Shown: positions 1-8,837 of the stretch, in pieces
Position numbering within the stretch: the stretch's first letter is position 1
Layout of the letters: each line of letters begins with the position of its first letter
Assembly: GCF_900106035.1 (NCBI RefSeq)
Contig: NZ_FNUC01000001.1
Span: 215,548-279,547, forward strand
Length of the DNA stretch: 64,000 nt
Direction of reading: 5' to 3'
From: Jiangella alba
Lineage (GTDB): Bacteria; Actinomycetota; Actinomycetes; Jiangellales; Jiangellaceae
The notes under the pieces: model-generated
Seen by the model: only the letters and a program-made list of their open reading frames with translations
What the model was told of the DNA's origin: nothing
The model's database searches: none
Position numbers and translations under genes: made by a program

Positions 1-689
1 GCGCCGTCGTGACGGACGTCCGCGAGCTGGCCGCGGACTCCGGCGTCGACGCGCTGGTCGCCGGGCCGGCCGCCGACTTCATCGACCAGCAGGCCGCCAT
101 CGCGGACAGCCTGCCGCTGGCCGCCGCGCTGCTGGTGCTGCTGACGATCCTGGTGCTCTGGCTGATGACCGGGTCGGTCGTGCTGCCGGTGAAGGCGGTC
201 GTGATGAACGCGCTCACCGTCGGGGTGGCGCTGGGCGCGCTCACCTGGATCTACCAGGACGGACGGCTCACCGGCCTGCTCGGCTACACGCCCAACGGCG
301 GCATCGAGCCGACCAACTTCCTCATCGCCGCCGCCGTCGTCTTCGCGCTGTCCACCGACTACGGGGTGTTCCTGCTCGGCCGGATCAAGGAGGCGCGCGA
401 GTCCGGCGAGCCGGAGCGCGAGGCCGTCGCCGTCGGCCTGGGCCGCACCGGCGCCGTCGTCACCGCGGCCGCGCTGCTGCTCGCCGTCGCGATCGGCGCG
501 TTCAGCAGCAGCGAGATCTCCTTCATCCAGCAGATCGGCATCGCGACCGCGATCGGCGTGCTGGTCGACGCGTTCGTCGTCCGCTCGCTGCTGGTCCCGG
601 CGCTGATGGGCCTGATGGGCAAGTGGAACTGGTGGGCCCCGATGTGGCTGCGCCGGGTGCACGACCGGATCGGCGTCTCGGAGCGCTGA
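1..689 (+). CDS. MMPL-family transporter, C-terminal part (5' truncated)
   Basis: This is the carboxy-terminal membrane domain of an RND/MMPL exporter, a proton-driven pump for lipids or hydrophobic molecules in the cytoplasmic membrane. About 226 residues are present and the reading frame runs off the left edge, so the true start lies outside the window. Five hydrophobic segments are visible. One carries the motif STDYGVFLLGRI, whose Asp-Tyr pair matches the proton-relay pair of MmpL proteins. The protein ends shortly after the last helix with a short basic tail. The two-component genes begin 45 bases downstream on the same strand and could be co-transcribed, but no functional link is shown. 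The family is clear; the substrate is unknown. Confidence 0.9.
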   Translation, partial: AVVTDVRELAADSGVDALVAGPAADFIDQQAAIADSLPLAAALLVLLTILVLWLMTGSVVLPVKAVVMNALTVGVALGALTWIYQDGRLTGLLGYTPNGGIEPTNFLIAAAVVFALSTDYGVFLLGRIKEARESGEPEREAVAVGLGRTGAVVTAAALLLAVAIGAFSSSEISFIQQIGIATAIGVLVDAFVVRSLLVPALMGLMGKWNWWAPMWLRRVHDRIGVSER

Positions 690-734
690 CGTACTCCCCC
701 GGGAGGACGACGAGCCGGACGCACGCCGTCTACC

Positions 735-1916
735 GTGAGCTCCATGAACCTGCTGCCCGGCACCGTCCGCGAGCGCGTCGTCGACGCGCTCGCGGTGGTG
801 CTGTGCGCCACGGTGATGTTCCTCGACATCGCCCGCACGCCCGGCACGGAGCTCACCGCGCTGTCCGCCGGCGCGGCCGTGCTGGCGTCGCTGCCGATCC
901 TGCTGCGCCGCCGCGCGCCGGTGCCGGCGCTCGCGCTGGCGATGCTGCTGATCTTCGCGGTGCTGTCGTTCGCCCACGTCTACGTCACCATCGCCGGGCC
1001 GGCCATGATCTGCGCCTACACGCTCGCCGCCGCCCGCGGCCGGCGCGCCGCGCTGGTGGCCGCCGCGCTCGGGCTGCCGCTGGTGGTGCTGATCCTGCAG
1101 GTCTACAGCCCGCACGGGTACGTCTCCTGGGACACCGCGAAGAACCTCGCGTTCGTCGCCATTCCGCTCGCGCTCGGCGTCGCCGCGCACGACCGCCGCG
1201 CCTACACCGAGGCGCTGGTCGACCGCGCCGAGTCGGCCGAGCGCACCCGCGAGGAGGAGGCGCTGCGCCGGGTCGGCGAAGAGCGGCTGCGCATCGCCCG
1301 CGACGTCCACGACGTCGTCGCGCACGCCATGGTCGCCATCAACGTGCAGGCCGGCGTCGGCGCGCACCTGCTGGACCGCGACCCCGAGCAGGCCCGCTCG
1401 ACGCTGCGCGAGATCAAGCGGGTCAGCGGCGCGTCGCTGGACGACCTGCGCTCCGTCCTCGGCCTGCTCCGCGACGAGGGCGCCGAGGCCGTCGTCGCGC
1501 CGGTCCGCCCGACGCAGGGCCTCGCCGGCATCGAGGACCTCCGCGACGGCCTCGGCTCGGCCGGCGTCGACCTCGACGTCGACCTCGACCCCGGCATCGG
1601 CGCGCTGCCGGCCGCCATCGACGCCACCGGCTACCGCATCGTCCAGGAGGCTCTGACCAACGTGCTGCGCCATGCCGGGCCGACCACCGCCCGCGTGCGG
1701 GTCGCCCACCACGACGACCTGCTGCTGATCGAGGTCGAGAACGACCGCGGCCGCGGCCCGGCGCCCGACGGCCGCAACGGCGCCGGCGCCGGTTCCGGCA
1801 ACGGGCTGCGCGGCATGCGCGAGCGCGCCGCCGCCGTCGGCGGGTCGTTCGAGGCCGGGCCGCGGGCCGGCGGAGGCTGGCGGGTCGCGGCGTCGCTGCC
1901 GGTGGGCGCGGCGTGA
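735..1916 (+). CDS. Two-component sensor histidine kinase (NarL-associated, HisKA_3 type)
   Basis: Membrane sensor kinase of about 393 residues that should phosphorylate the response regulator encoded immediately after it. The first ~150 residues hold four to five hydrophobic helices with little extracytoplasmic sequence, so the signal is probably sensed in or near the membrane. A HisKA_3 dimerisation segment follows, with the phospho-acceptor His at about residue 192 in RDVHDVVAHAM. The ATPase domain shows the N-box (NVLRHAG) and the glycine-rich GNGLRGMRERAA stretch. I used GTG at 735, but ATG at 744 is equally possible and neither has a strong ribosome binding site. The stop overlaps the regulator start (GTGA). 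The stimulus is unknown. Confidence 0.93.
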   Translation: MSSMNLLPGTVRERVVDALAVVLCATVMFLDIARTPGTELTALSAGAAVLASLPILLRRRAPVPALALAMLLIFAVLSFAHVYVTIAGPAMICAYTLAAARGRRAALVAAALGLPLVVLILQVYSPHGYVSWDTAKNLAFVAIPLALGVAAHDRRAYTEALVDRAESAERTREEEALRRVGEERLRIARDVHDVVAHAMVAINVQAGVGAHLLDRDPEQARSTLREIKRVSGASLDDLRSVLGLLRDEGAEAVVAPVRPTQGLAGIEDLRDGLGSAGVDLDVDLDPGIGALPAAIDATGYRIVQEALTNVLRHAGPTTARVRVAHHDDLLLIEVENDRGRGPAPDGRNGAGAGSGNGLRGMRERAAAVGGSFEAGPRAGGGWRVAASLPVGAA

Positions 1917-2599
1917 CCGCCGCCATCCGGGTGCTGCTGGTCGACGACCAGACGCTGGTGCGCGCGGGGTTCCGGGCGCTGTTGAACGCCGAGCCCGACG
2001 TCGAGGTGGTCGGCGAGGCCGTCGACGGCGCCGAAGCGGTCCGGCTGGCGGTCGAGACCGTCCCCGACGTCGTCCTCATGGACGTCCGCATGCCCCACGT
2101 CGACGGGCTCGAGGCCACCGGGCGCATCACCGCCGACGCGCGGCTGTCCGGGGTCCGGGTCATCGTGCTGACGACGTTCGAGCTGGACGAGTACGTGTTC
2201 GGCGCGCTGCGGGCCGGCGCCGCCGGGTTCCTCCTCAAGGACGTCGAGCCCGAGGCGCTGGTCGAGGCGGTCCGCCTGGTGCACGACGGCCAGGCGCTGC
2301 TGGCGCCGCGGGTCACGAAGCGGCTGATCGAGGCGTACGTGGCCGCCGCGCCCGCGGAGGCGCCGCCGCCCGCTCCCTCGCCCCCGTCCGACGGCCGGCT
2401 GGCCGACCTCACGCCGCGCGAGCGCGAGATCCTCGCGCTGGTCGGGCGCGGCCTGTCCAACCACGAGATCGCCGAGCACCTCGTGCTCTCGCCGCTCACC
2501 GCCAAGACGCACGTCTCGCGGCTGTTCTTCAAGCTGGGCGCCCGCGACCGCGCCCAGCTCGTCGTCACCGCCTACGAGACCGGCCTGGTCCCCCGCTGA
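1913..2599 (+). CDS. LuxR/NarL-family response regulator
   Basis: Cytoplasmic transcription factor of 228 residues, the partner of the upstream kinase. The receiver domain occupies about residues 5-120, with acidic pair D11-D12, phospho-acceptor D57 in MDVRMP and the conserved Lys in LLKDVEP. A Pro/Ala-rich linker leads to a LuxR helix-turn-helix near residues 160-220 (LTPREREILALVGRG, then AEHLVLSPLTAKTHVSRL). The GTG start at 1913 overlaps the kinase stop, so translation is probably coupled. An open frame extends upstream from this start, but it only crosses the kinase gene in another frame and is not real. Regulated genes cannot be told from the sequence; the neighbouring MMPL exporter is a possible target. 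Confidence 0.95.
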   Translation: MTAAIRVLLVDDQTLVRAGFRALLNAEPDVEVVGEAVDGAEAVRLAVETVPDVVLMDVRMPHVDGLEATGRITADARLSGVRVIVLTTFELDEYVFGALRAGAAGFLLKDVEPEALVEAVRLVHDGQALLAPRVTKRLIEAYVAAAPAEAPPPAPSPPSDGRLADLTPREREILALVGRGLSNHEIAEHLVLSPLTAKTHVSRLFFKLGARDRAQLVVTAYETGLVPR

Positions 2600-2600
2600 T

Positions 2601-2660
2601 TTCCATGATCATCAACCTTCTGCGACGTCATAGCGTCGCAAAAGGTTGATGATCATGGAA
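2601..2660. terminator. Long inverted repeat between convergent genes
   Basis: Two 27-base arms, 2601-2627 and 2634-2660, are complementary at all but one position around a six-base loop (TCATAG). The outer part of each arm contains the palindrome TGATCA. The element starts one base after the response-regulator stop and faces the end of the sulfatase gene on the other strand, so it can act as a bidirectional terminator. It is much longer and more AT-rich than the local sequence, so a repeated palindromic element is an alternative. Confidence 0.75.
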
Positions 2661-2691
2661 CAGGGAGCAAGAAGGATCGGCGGCGGGGCGG

Positions 2692-3981
2692 TCAACGGGC
2701 TCGCGCGTTGCCGTCGGCCCAGGCCAGCAGCTCGGCCAGCATCGCGCCGAACCGCTCGGGCTCGGCGGCGGAGAGGTCGTGCCGTTCGCCGGGGTCGGCG
2801 GCGAGGTCGTAGAGGGCGGCCCGGGCGGCGACCTCGGGGCCCATCGCCTCGCGGGCGCCGAGCACGAGCTTCCAGTCGCCGGACCGGGCGGCCAGCTGGG
2901 TGGCGTAGTCCCAGCCGATCCAGCGCGGCTCCGCCTCCGCCGACGGCGAGGCCAGCGACGGCAGCAGCGACACCCCGTCGTGGTCGCCGTCGGGCGGCGG
3001 CGACCCGTCGACGGCGTGCAGCAGGGTCGGGACGAGGTCCATCATGGCGCCGACGCCCGGGAACTCGGTCCCGGCCGGCACCGCGCCCGGCCACGACAGC
3101 AGCGCCGGCACCCGCACGCCGCCCTCGAACACCGAGCCCTTGCTGCCGCGCAGGCCGCCGGCCGAGCCGCCGCGGTAGGCGATCTCGTCGCCGTTCAGCC
3201 AGTTGCGCTCCTCCGTCGACGGGCCGTTGTCGGAGGAGAAGAAGACGATGGTGTCGTCGCGCAGGCCGAGCCGGTCCAGCGTCTCGAGCAGCAGCGCCAC
3301 GCCGTCGTCCAGGGCCTTGATCATCGCGGCCATGATCCGCCGCTCCGGCGGCAGGTGCTCGAACAAGGAGACGTACGAGGCGGGAGCGTGCAGCGGGTAG
3401 TGCGGCGCGTTGAACGGGACGTAGCAGAAGAAGGGCCGGTCGCCGCACGACTCGATGAACGCCGCCGCCCGCTCCGCGATCAACGTCGTCAGGTACTCGC
3501 CGTCCGACCACACCTCCGACTCGTCCGCCCACAGGTCGTGCGTGGGGTTCGTGGCGCCCCAGTAGTAGATGTGCGAGTAGTAGTCGACGCAGCCCGCGCG
3601 GAAGCCGAAGTGGGTGTCGAAGCCGCGCTGCAGCGGCCCGTACGACGACTCGACGCCCAGGTGCCACTTGCCGAAGACGCCGGTGCGGTAGCCGCGGTCG
3701 CGCAGCTCCGACGCGAGCGTCGGCTGCGGCGGCAGGCCCGCGGTGTCGCGCGAGCCGGCCAAGATGTTCTCGACCCCCGCCCGCGCCGGGTACCGGCCGG
3801 TCAGCAGCGACGCCCGCGACGGCGAGCAGACCGGCGAGTTCGAGTACCACTGGCCGAACCTCACGCCGGACGCGCCGAGGGCGTCCAGCGCGGGCGTGTC
3901 CAGGTCGTCCGCGCCGAAGCAGCCGAGGTCGCCGTAGCCGAGGTCGTCGGCGTAGATGACCACGACGTTGGGCCGGGTCAC
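2692..3981 (-). CDS. Sulfatase (arylsulfatase family, formylglycine type)
   Basis: Sulfate-ester hydrolase of 429 residues. The N-terminal metal site shows YADDLGYGD near residues 10-18. The sulfatase signature CSPSR begins at C52, the Cys that is oxidised to formylglycine; LLTGRYP follows it. Further hallmarks are GKWHLG, FNAPHYPLH and FFSSDNGPS. I see no secretion signal, so the enzyme probably acts in the cytoplasm on imported material. The GTG start at 3981 overlaps the stop of the upstream glycoside hydrolase (GTGA), placing it last in the locus-1 operon after the transporter, GH38 and GH2 genes. This context suggests removal of sulfate from an imported glycan. The activating enzyme is not encoded in the window. 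Confidence 0.93.
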   Translation of the reverse strand: MTRPNVVVIYADDLGYGDLGCFGADDLDTPALDALGASGVRFGQWYSNSPVCSPSRASLLTGRYPARAGVENILAGSRDTAGLPPQPTLASELRDRGYRTGVFGKWHLGVESSYGPLQRGFDTHFGFRAGCVDYYSHIYYWGATNPTHDLWADESEVWSDGEYLTTLIAERAAAFIESCGDRPFFCYVPFNAPHYPLHAPASYVSLFEHLPPERRIMAAMIKALDDGVALLLETLDRLGLRDDTIVFFSSDNGPSTEERNWLNGDEIAYRGGSAGGLRGSKGSVFEGGVRVPALLSWPGAVPAGTEFPGVGAMMDLVPTLLHAVDGSPPPDGDHDGVSLLPSLASPSAEAEPRWIGWDYATQLAARSGDWKLVLGAREAMGPEVAARAALYDLAADPGERHDLSAAEPERFGAMLAELLAWADGNARAR

Positions 3982-5792
3982 GACCGCTCGATCGCGGCCG
4001 GCCGGGTCTGCGCGGCCCGGATGCGGGCGAGGTCGAACTTCTCCGACCGGTCGAAGCCGTACAGCCCGTTCTGCTCCTGGAACACGTCGGTGAGCTGGGT
4101 GTAGCAGTAGCCGAACATGTCCGGGTGGTCGAGCAGCGCGCCGACCAGCCCCTCGAAGCGGGCGTAGAACTCGTCGAGGTCGCGCACGCGGTCGCCGTAC
4201 CCCCACGACTCGCGCATCGACTGCGGCCGGCTCGCCTCGGCCGGGTTCCACCAGATGCCGCCGAACTCGCTGACGAAGAACGGCTGGCCCCGGTAGGCGA
4301 TGGACCACGACTCGCCGGTGCTGTCGGCCCGGTTGACGTACGGGTCGCCGTCGGCGAGGCGGGCGTAGTTGGCCGCGAACAGCACCGGGTCCTGCTCGTA
4401 GTCGTGGCTGTCGAAGATGTCGGACTCGGCGACGCGGTGCGCGTAGCCGGACGTGTCGAGCACCGGGCGGGACGTGTCGAACGCCTTCGTGGCCAGGTAC
4501 ATCGCCCGCGTGACGTCGTCGAGCGCGGTGATGCGGTCGCCGTAGGCCTGCCAGGTCTCGTTCAGCGGGCACCAGCCGACGATCGACGGGTGCGAGTAGT
4601 CGCGCTCCAGCACCTCCAGCCACTCCTGGACGTAGGACGCGCCGGGCTGCTGGTTCGTCGTCTCGCCCTGGCCGGTGTTGCAGCCCCAGTCGCCGAACTC
4701 GCCCCAGACCAGGTAGCCGAGCCGGTCGGCGTGGTAGAGGTAGCGCTCCTCGAACACCTTCTGGTGCAGCCGCGCCCCGTTGAACCCGGCGGCCAGCGCC
4801 AGTTCGATGTCGCGGACGAGGTCGGCGTCGCTGGGCGCGGTCATCAGCCCGTCCGGGTAGTAGCCCTGGTCGAGGACGAGCCGCTGGAACACCACCTCGC
4901 CGTTGAGCCGCACCTGCTTGCCGGTGATCGCCACGCTGCGCAGCCCCGCGTACGACGCGAGCTCGTCCACGACGCCGGACGCGGAGCGCAGCTCGACCCG
5001 CAGGTCGTACAGGAACGGGTCGGCCGGCGACCACAGCCGCTGCCGGCCGGCCGGCAGCGGCAGGCTCAGCCGCGGCGCGAGGTCGAGGTCGGCGCGCACC
5101 TCGGCGCTCACCACCTCGCCGGCGTCGTCGGAGACGGTGACGCGGACGGTGCCGCCGGGCAGGTTCGCCGTCAGCGGGACCTCGACGTCGAACGCGCCGG
5201 CGGCGACGTTCGGGGTGACCCGCGGGCGGCGCAGCGCGACCGGCGGCACCGGCTCCAGCCACACCGTCTGCCAGATGCCGGTGGTGCGCCAGTACAGCGC
5301 CGCGCGCGGCGTGTGCTCGCGCGACTGCTTGCCGCGGGCCTGCGGCGCGTGCGGCTCGTCGCGGGCCCGCACCACCAGCGGCACCTCGGCGCCGGGCGGA
5401 GCGGCGTCGGTGATGTCGACGGTGAAGCCGGAGAATCCGCCGCGGTGCCGGCCCACCTGCACGCCGCCGACCCAGACGGTGGCGTCGTGGTCGACGGCGC
5501 CGAAGTGCAGCAGCACCCGGGTGCCGGCCCAGTCGTCCGGCACCCGGATGGTGCGCCGGTACCAGACGGCGTGCAGGAAATCGCGGTCGCCGATGCCGGA
5601 CAGCGTCGTCTCGGGCGCGAACGGCACCAGGATCTCGTCGCTCAGCGGCGCGTCGAGCAGGCCGCGCTCCAGCCCGCTGTCGCCGCGGTCGATCTCGAAC
5701 TCCCAGCGGCCGTTGAGGTTCAGCCAGCGCTCGCGGCGGAACTGCGGGCGCGGGTACTCCTCGCGCGGCAGGGTGGTCTGGTCGTCGGGCAT
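3978..5792 (-). CDS. Glycoside hydrolase family 2 (beta-glucuronidase/beta-mannosidase-like)
   Basis: Retaining exo-glycosidase of 604 residues with the GH2 order: jelly-roll sugar-binding domain (about 15-190, with NGRWEFEIDRG), Ig-like domain (about 195-290) and TIM barrel. The acid/base Glu is visible in PLNETW and the probable nucleophile Glu in FVSEFGG. No signal peptide is present. ATG at 5792 follows GGAAAGG. The start lies 5 bases after the GH38 stop, and the 3' end overlaps the sulfatase, so translation is coupled. GH2 includes beta-galactosidases, glucuronidases and mannosidases; sequence reading alone does not fix the sugar. The GH38 neighbour makes a mannose-containing substrate plausible. 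Confidence 0.9.
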   Translation of the reverse strand: MPDDQTTLPREEYPRPQFRRERWLNLNGRWEFEIDRGDSGLERGLLDAPLSDEILVPFAPETTLSGIGDRDFLHAVWYRRTIRVPDDWAGTRVLLHFGAVDHDATVWVGGVQVGRHRGGFSGFTVDITDAAPPGAEVPLVVRARDEPHAPQARGKQSREHTPRAALYWRTTGIWQTVWLEPVPPVALRRPRVTPNVAAGAFDVEVPLTANLPGGTVRVTVSDDAGEVVSAEVRADLDLAPRLSLPLPAGRQRLWSPADPFLYDLRVELRSASGVVDELASYAGLRSVAITGKQVRLNGEVVFQRLVLDQGYYPDGLMTAPSDADLVRDIELALAAGFNGARLHQKVFEERYLYHADRLGYLVWGEFGDWGCNTGQGETTNQQPGASYVQEWLEVLERDYSHPSIVGWCPLNETWQAYGDRITALDDVTRAMYLATKAFDTSRPVLDTSGYAHRVAESDIFDSHDYEQDPVLFAANYARLADGDPYVNRADSTGESWSIAYRGQPFFVSEFGGIWWNPAEASRPQSMRESWGYGDRVRDLDEFYARFEGLVGALLDHPDMFGYCYTQLTDVFQEQNGLYGFDRSEKFDLARIRAAQTRPAAIERS

Positions 5793-5797
5793 GGGGT

Positions 5798-8700
5798 CTA
5801 CCTTTCCAAACGGAAGCGCAGCGTCAGGAGCTCGAACGGGCGCAGGGTGAGGTCGGTGCCGGCGACGGCCTCGCTCGGCACCGGGCGCTCCAGCAGATCG
5901 GTCGCGACCACCTCGGTGAACGCGAACGACGTGGTCAGGGTCGCCTTCGACCGGTTGCCGTGCGCCTCGTAGAGCCGCACCACGACGTCGCCGGAGCGGT
6001 CCTCGGCCAGCTTCACCGACTCGACGACGATCGCCGGGTCGCTCAGCTCCAGCAGCGGCGCGACCGGCGTGCCCACGGTGGCGCGGGGCCGCAGCTGCTG
6101 GGCGTAGCCGTCGGCGATCGCGGCCGGGATGCCGCCCGGCCGGAGGCTGACGGTGAACGCGTGCCGGCCCTGGTCGGCGGCGGGGTCGGGGTAGCGCGGC
6201 GCACGTAGCAGCGAGAGCCGCGCCGTCGTCATCGGGCGGCCGTTCGGCGCCTGTCCGCCGCGGACGTCGTGGCCGTAGACGACGTCGTTGGCGATCGCGA
6301 CGCCGTAGCCGGGCTCGCCGACGTGGATCCAGCGGTGCGCGACGGTCTCGAACCGGGCGACGTCCCACGAGGTGTTCTGGTGGATCGGCCGGTTCAGGTG
6401 GCCGAACTGGATCTCCGACGTCGACCGCTCGGCCCGCAGGTCCAGCGGGAAGGCCAGCTTGAGCAGCTTCTGCGACTCGTGCCAGTCGATGTCGAAGGCG
6501 TAGTCGAGGCGGCCGTCCACCAGCCGCAGCGCGACGTCGATCGTGGAGTCGCCGACCGCGTGCCGCACCAGGACGGCGTCGCCGTCCACCTCGGCCGACA
6601 CCGGGTCGCGCAGGTCGCGGCCGCTGCGCTTGTCCTCGTCGTTGATGTCCCACGCGTCCCACTCGCGCGGGGTGTCGCGGAACAGCTGCAGCACGCCGCC
6701 CGCGACGCCGTCCGGCAGCAGCTCGCGGTCCGCGGCGCGGTCGAGGACGGAGACGAGGGCGCCGTCCGGGCCGACCTCGACCCGCAGCGCGGCGTCCTCG
6801 AGCACGAACCGCTCGCCCTCGCGGACCGGCCGGGCGGCGCTGGGCGGCGTGGCCGGCCCGATGCCGAGCCCGGCGACGCCGTGCTGCGCGTACGGCCCGG
6901 CGTTCGCGGCGACGGGGGTGTCGCCGTCGCCGGCCAGCGCCGCCAGCGACACGTCGATCAGCGCCGTCAGCTCGCCGGCCACCCGCTCGTACTGCCGCTC
7001 GGCCTCCTGGTGCACCCAGGCGATGGACGTGCCCGGCAGGATGTCGTGGAACTGCTGCAGCAGCACCGTGCGCCAGGCGCTCTCCAGCTCGTCGTACGGG
7101 TACGGCGTGCCGCGCAGCACCGCCGCCGTCGCCGCCCACAGCTCGGCCTCGCGCAGCAGCGCCTCGCTATGCCGGTTGCCGCGCTTGCTCCGCTGCTGCG
7201 AGATCAGCGTGCCGCGGTGCAGCTCCAGGTACATCTCGCCGACCCAGACCGGCGGCGACGCCAGCTCCGCCGACGCCGCGTCGAAGAACGTCTTCGGATC
7301 GCCGAGCCGGACCCGCGGCGAGCCGTCGAGGTCGCGCTTGCGCTCGGCCGCCGCCAGCATCTCGCGGGTGGGGCCGCCGCCGCCGTCGCCCCAGCCGTAC
7401 AGGCCGAGGACGTGCCGGGCCGCGCCCTTCTGCCGGAACGAGCGCTCGGTGCGGGCGAGGTCCTGCGCGCCGAGGTCGGAGTTGTACGTCTCGGCCGGCG
7501 GGAAGTGGGTGAACACCCGCGAGCCGTCGATGCCCTCCCAGAGGAAGCTGGAGTGCGGCATCTTGTTGGTCTCGTTCCAGGACGGCTTCTGGGTGAGGAA
7601 GTAGCGCGCCCCCGCGGCCCGCACCAGCTGCGGCAGCGCGGCGGTGTAGCCGAACGAGTCGGGCAGCCACACCTCGTCGCTCTCGACACCGAACTCCTCC
7701 AGGAAGAACCGCTTGCCCAGCACGAACTGCCGCGCCAGCGCCTCGCCGCCGGGCAGGTTCGTGTCCGACTCCACCCACATGCCGCCGACCGGGCGGACGA
7801 CGCCGTCGGCGACGGCCTTGCGGACCCGCTCGAACAGCGCCGGCTGGCTGTCCTTCAGCCAGGCGTACTGCTGCGCCGACGACGCCGCGAAGACGAACTC
7901 CGGCTGCCGCTCGGCGAGGTCGAGGACGTTGGCGAAGGTGCGCGCGACCTTCCGGACGGTCTCGCGGACCGGCCACAGCCAGGCGCAGTCGATGTGCGCG
8001 TGCCCGACGGCCGACACGATCAGCGCGCTGTCGGCCGCCCGGCTCGCCAGCACCGGCGCCAGGATCTCGCGGCCGAGCGCCGCCGTGCCCGGTACGTCGT
8101 CGGGGTCCATCGCGTCGACCATGCGCTCCAGCGCGTGCACGATCTCGGCGCGCCGCGAGCCCGACGGCGCCAGCACGTCCACCAGCCCGTCGAGCGTGAC
8201 GACGTCCTGCAGCAGCTCCCACACGACGAGGTCGCGGCGGGCCACCGACACCTCGGTGAGCCGGTACTGGTGCTCGTCGCCGGCCGTCGCCCGGTCCCCC
8301 AGCGTCGTCGGCTCGTACTCGTACGGCACCTGCACGACGGGGTTCGCGGCGGCCTCGACGTACAGGTGGAACGGGCCCGGCTCGGGCAGCGTGACCCAGT
8401 TGTTGAGCGGCTCCAGCCCCTTCACGACGGTGCCGTCGGGCCGGTACACCAGCCCCTCCGCCTGGAAGCCGGGCTGCTCGCCGGTGAAGCCGAGATCCAC
8501 CACCAGCTCGGCCTCGTCCGGCGACCAGCCGGCCGGGACCTCGCCGCGGACGTCGAACCACACCGTGTCCCACGGCCGGCCCCACGTGCGCCCGACGGGG
8601 AACGGCTCGAACGGCTGCGTCACGGCGTGCGCGAACGGCACCGGTTCGCCGTCCACCGTCCACGCCCGCACCTCGGCGGGTATCGCGTCGCGGTAGACGG

Positions 8701-8800
8701 CGGGGCGGATCCGGAACGTCGTGAAGCGGCGCACACGCAGCATCGTCAACGCGGTGGCGTCGAGCTGGACACGGCCGTGCGGGTTGTGATCGGCAAGCAA
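5798..8800 (-). CDS. Glycoside hydrolase family 38 alpha-mannosidase
   Basis: Large cytoplasmic alpha-mannosidase of 1000 residues, typical of the bacterial class II family. A beta-rich N-terminal domain precedes the GH38 catalytic domain. Zinc ligands appear in HAHIDCAWLWPVRE, the catalytic Asp in WLPDSFGYTAALPQL, and a further conserved His in FHDILPGTS. Mid and C-terminal beta-sandwich domains follow. The start is the unusual TTG at 8800, chosen because AGGAG lies nine bases upstream; the first internal ATG would remove conserved sequence. It follows the permease gene by 37 bases and precedes the GH2 gene by 5 bases. It probably trims mannose from oligosaccharides brought in by the adjacent importer. 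Confidence 0.95.
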   Translation of the reverse strand: MLADHNPHGRVQLDATALTMLRVRRFTTFRIRPAVYRDAIPAEVRAWTVDGEPVPFAHAVTQPFEPFPVGRTWGRPWDTVWFDVRGEVPAGWSPDEAELVVDLGFTGEQPGFQAEGLVYRPDGTVVKGLEPLNNWVTLPEPGPFHLYVEAAANPVVQVPYEYEPTTLGDRATAGDEHQYRLTEVSVARRDLVVWELLQDVVTLDGLVDVLAPSGSRRAEIVHALERMVDAMDPDDVPGTAALGREILAPVLASRAADSALIVSAVGHAHIDCAWLWPVRETVRKVARTFANVLDLAERQPEFVFAASSAQQYAWLKDSQPALFERVRKAVADGVVRPVGGMWVESDTNLPGGEALARQFVLGKRFFLEEFGVESDEVWLPDSFGYTAALPQLVRAAGARYFLTQKPSWNETNKMPHSSFLWEGIDGSRVFTHFPPAETYNSDLGAQDLARTERSFRQKGAARHVLGLYGWGDGGGGPTREMLAAAERKRDLDGSPRVRLGDPKTFFDAASAELASPPVWVGEMYLELHRGTLISQQRSKRGNRHSEALLREAELWAATAAVLRGTPYPYDELESAWRTVLLQQFHDILPGTSIAWVHQEAERQYERVAGELTALIDVSLAALAGDGDTPVAANAGPYAQHGVAGLGIGPATPPSAARPVREGERFVLEDAALRVEVGPDGALVSVLDRAADRELLPDGVAGGVLQLFRDTPREWDAWDINDEDKRSGRDLRDPVSAEVDGDAVLVRHAVGDSTIDVALRLVDGRLDYAFDIDWHESQKLLKLAFPLDLRAERSTSEIQFGHLNRPIHQNTSWDVARFETVAHRWIHVGEPGYGVAIANDVVYGHDVRGGQAPNGRPMTTARLSLLRAPRYPDPAADQGRHAFTVSLRPGGIPAAIADGYAQQLRPRATVGTPVAPLLELSDPAIVVESVKLAEDRSGDVVVRLYEAHGNRSKATLTTSFAFTEVVATDLLERPVPSEAVAGTDLTLRPFELLTLRFRLER

Positions 8801-8837
8801 GACGGATCGCTCCTGAGAGGTGGGGAGATGGCAGGGC

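Noticed and set aside
1423..2568. Long minus-strand frame opposite the kinase and response regulator
   Set aside because: Low-complexity Arg/Ser composition typical of a shadow frame; the plus-strand proteins have complete domains.
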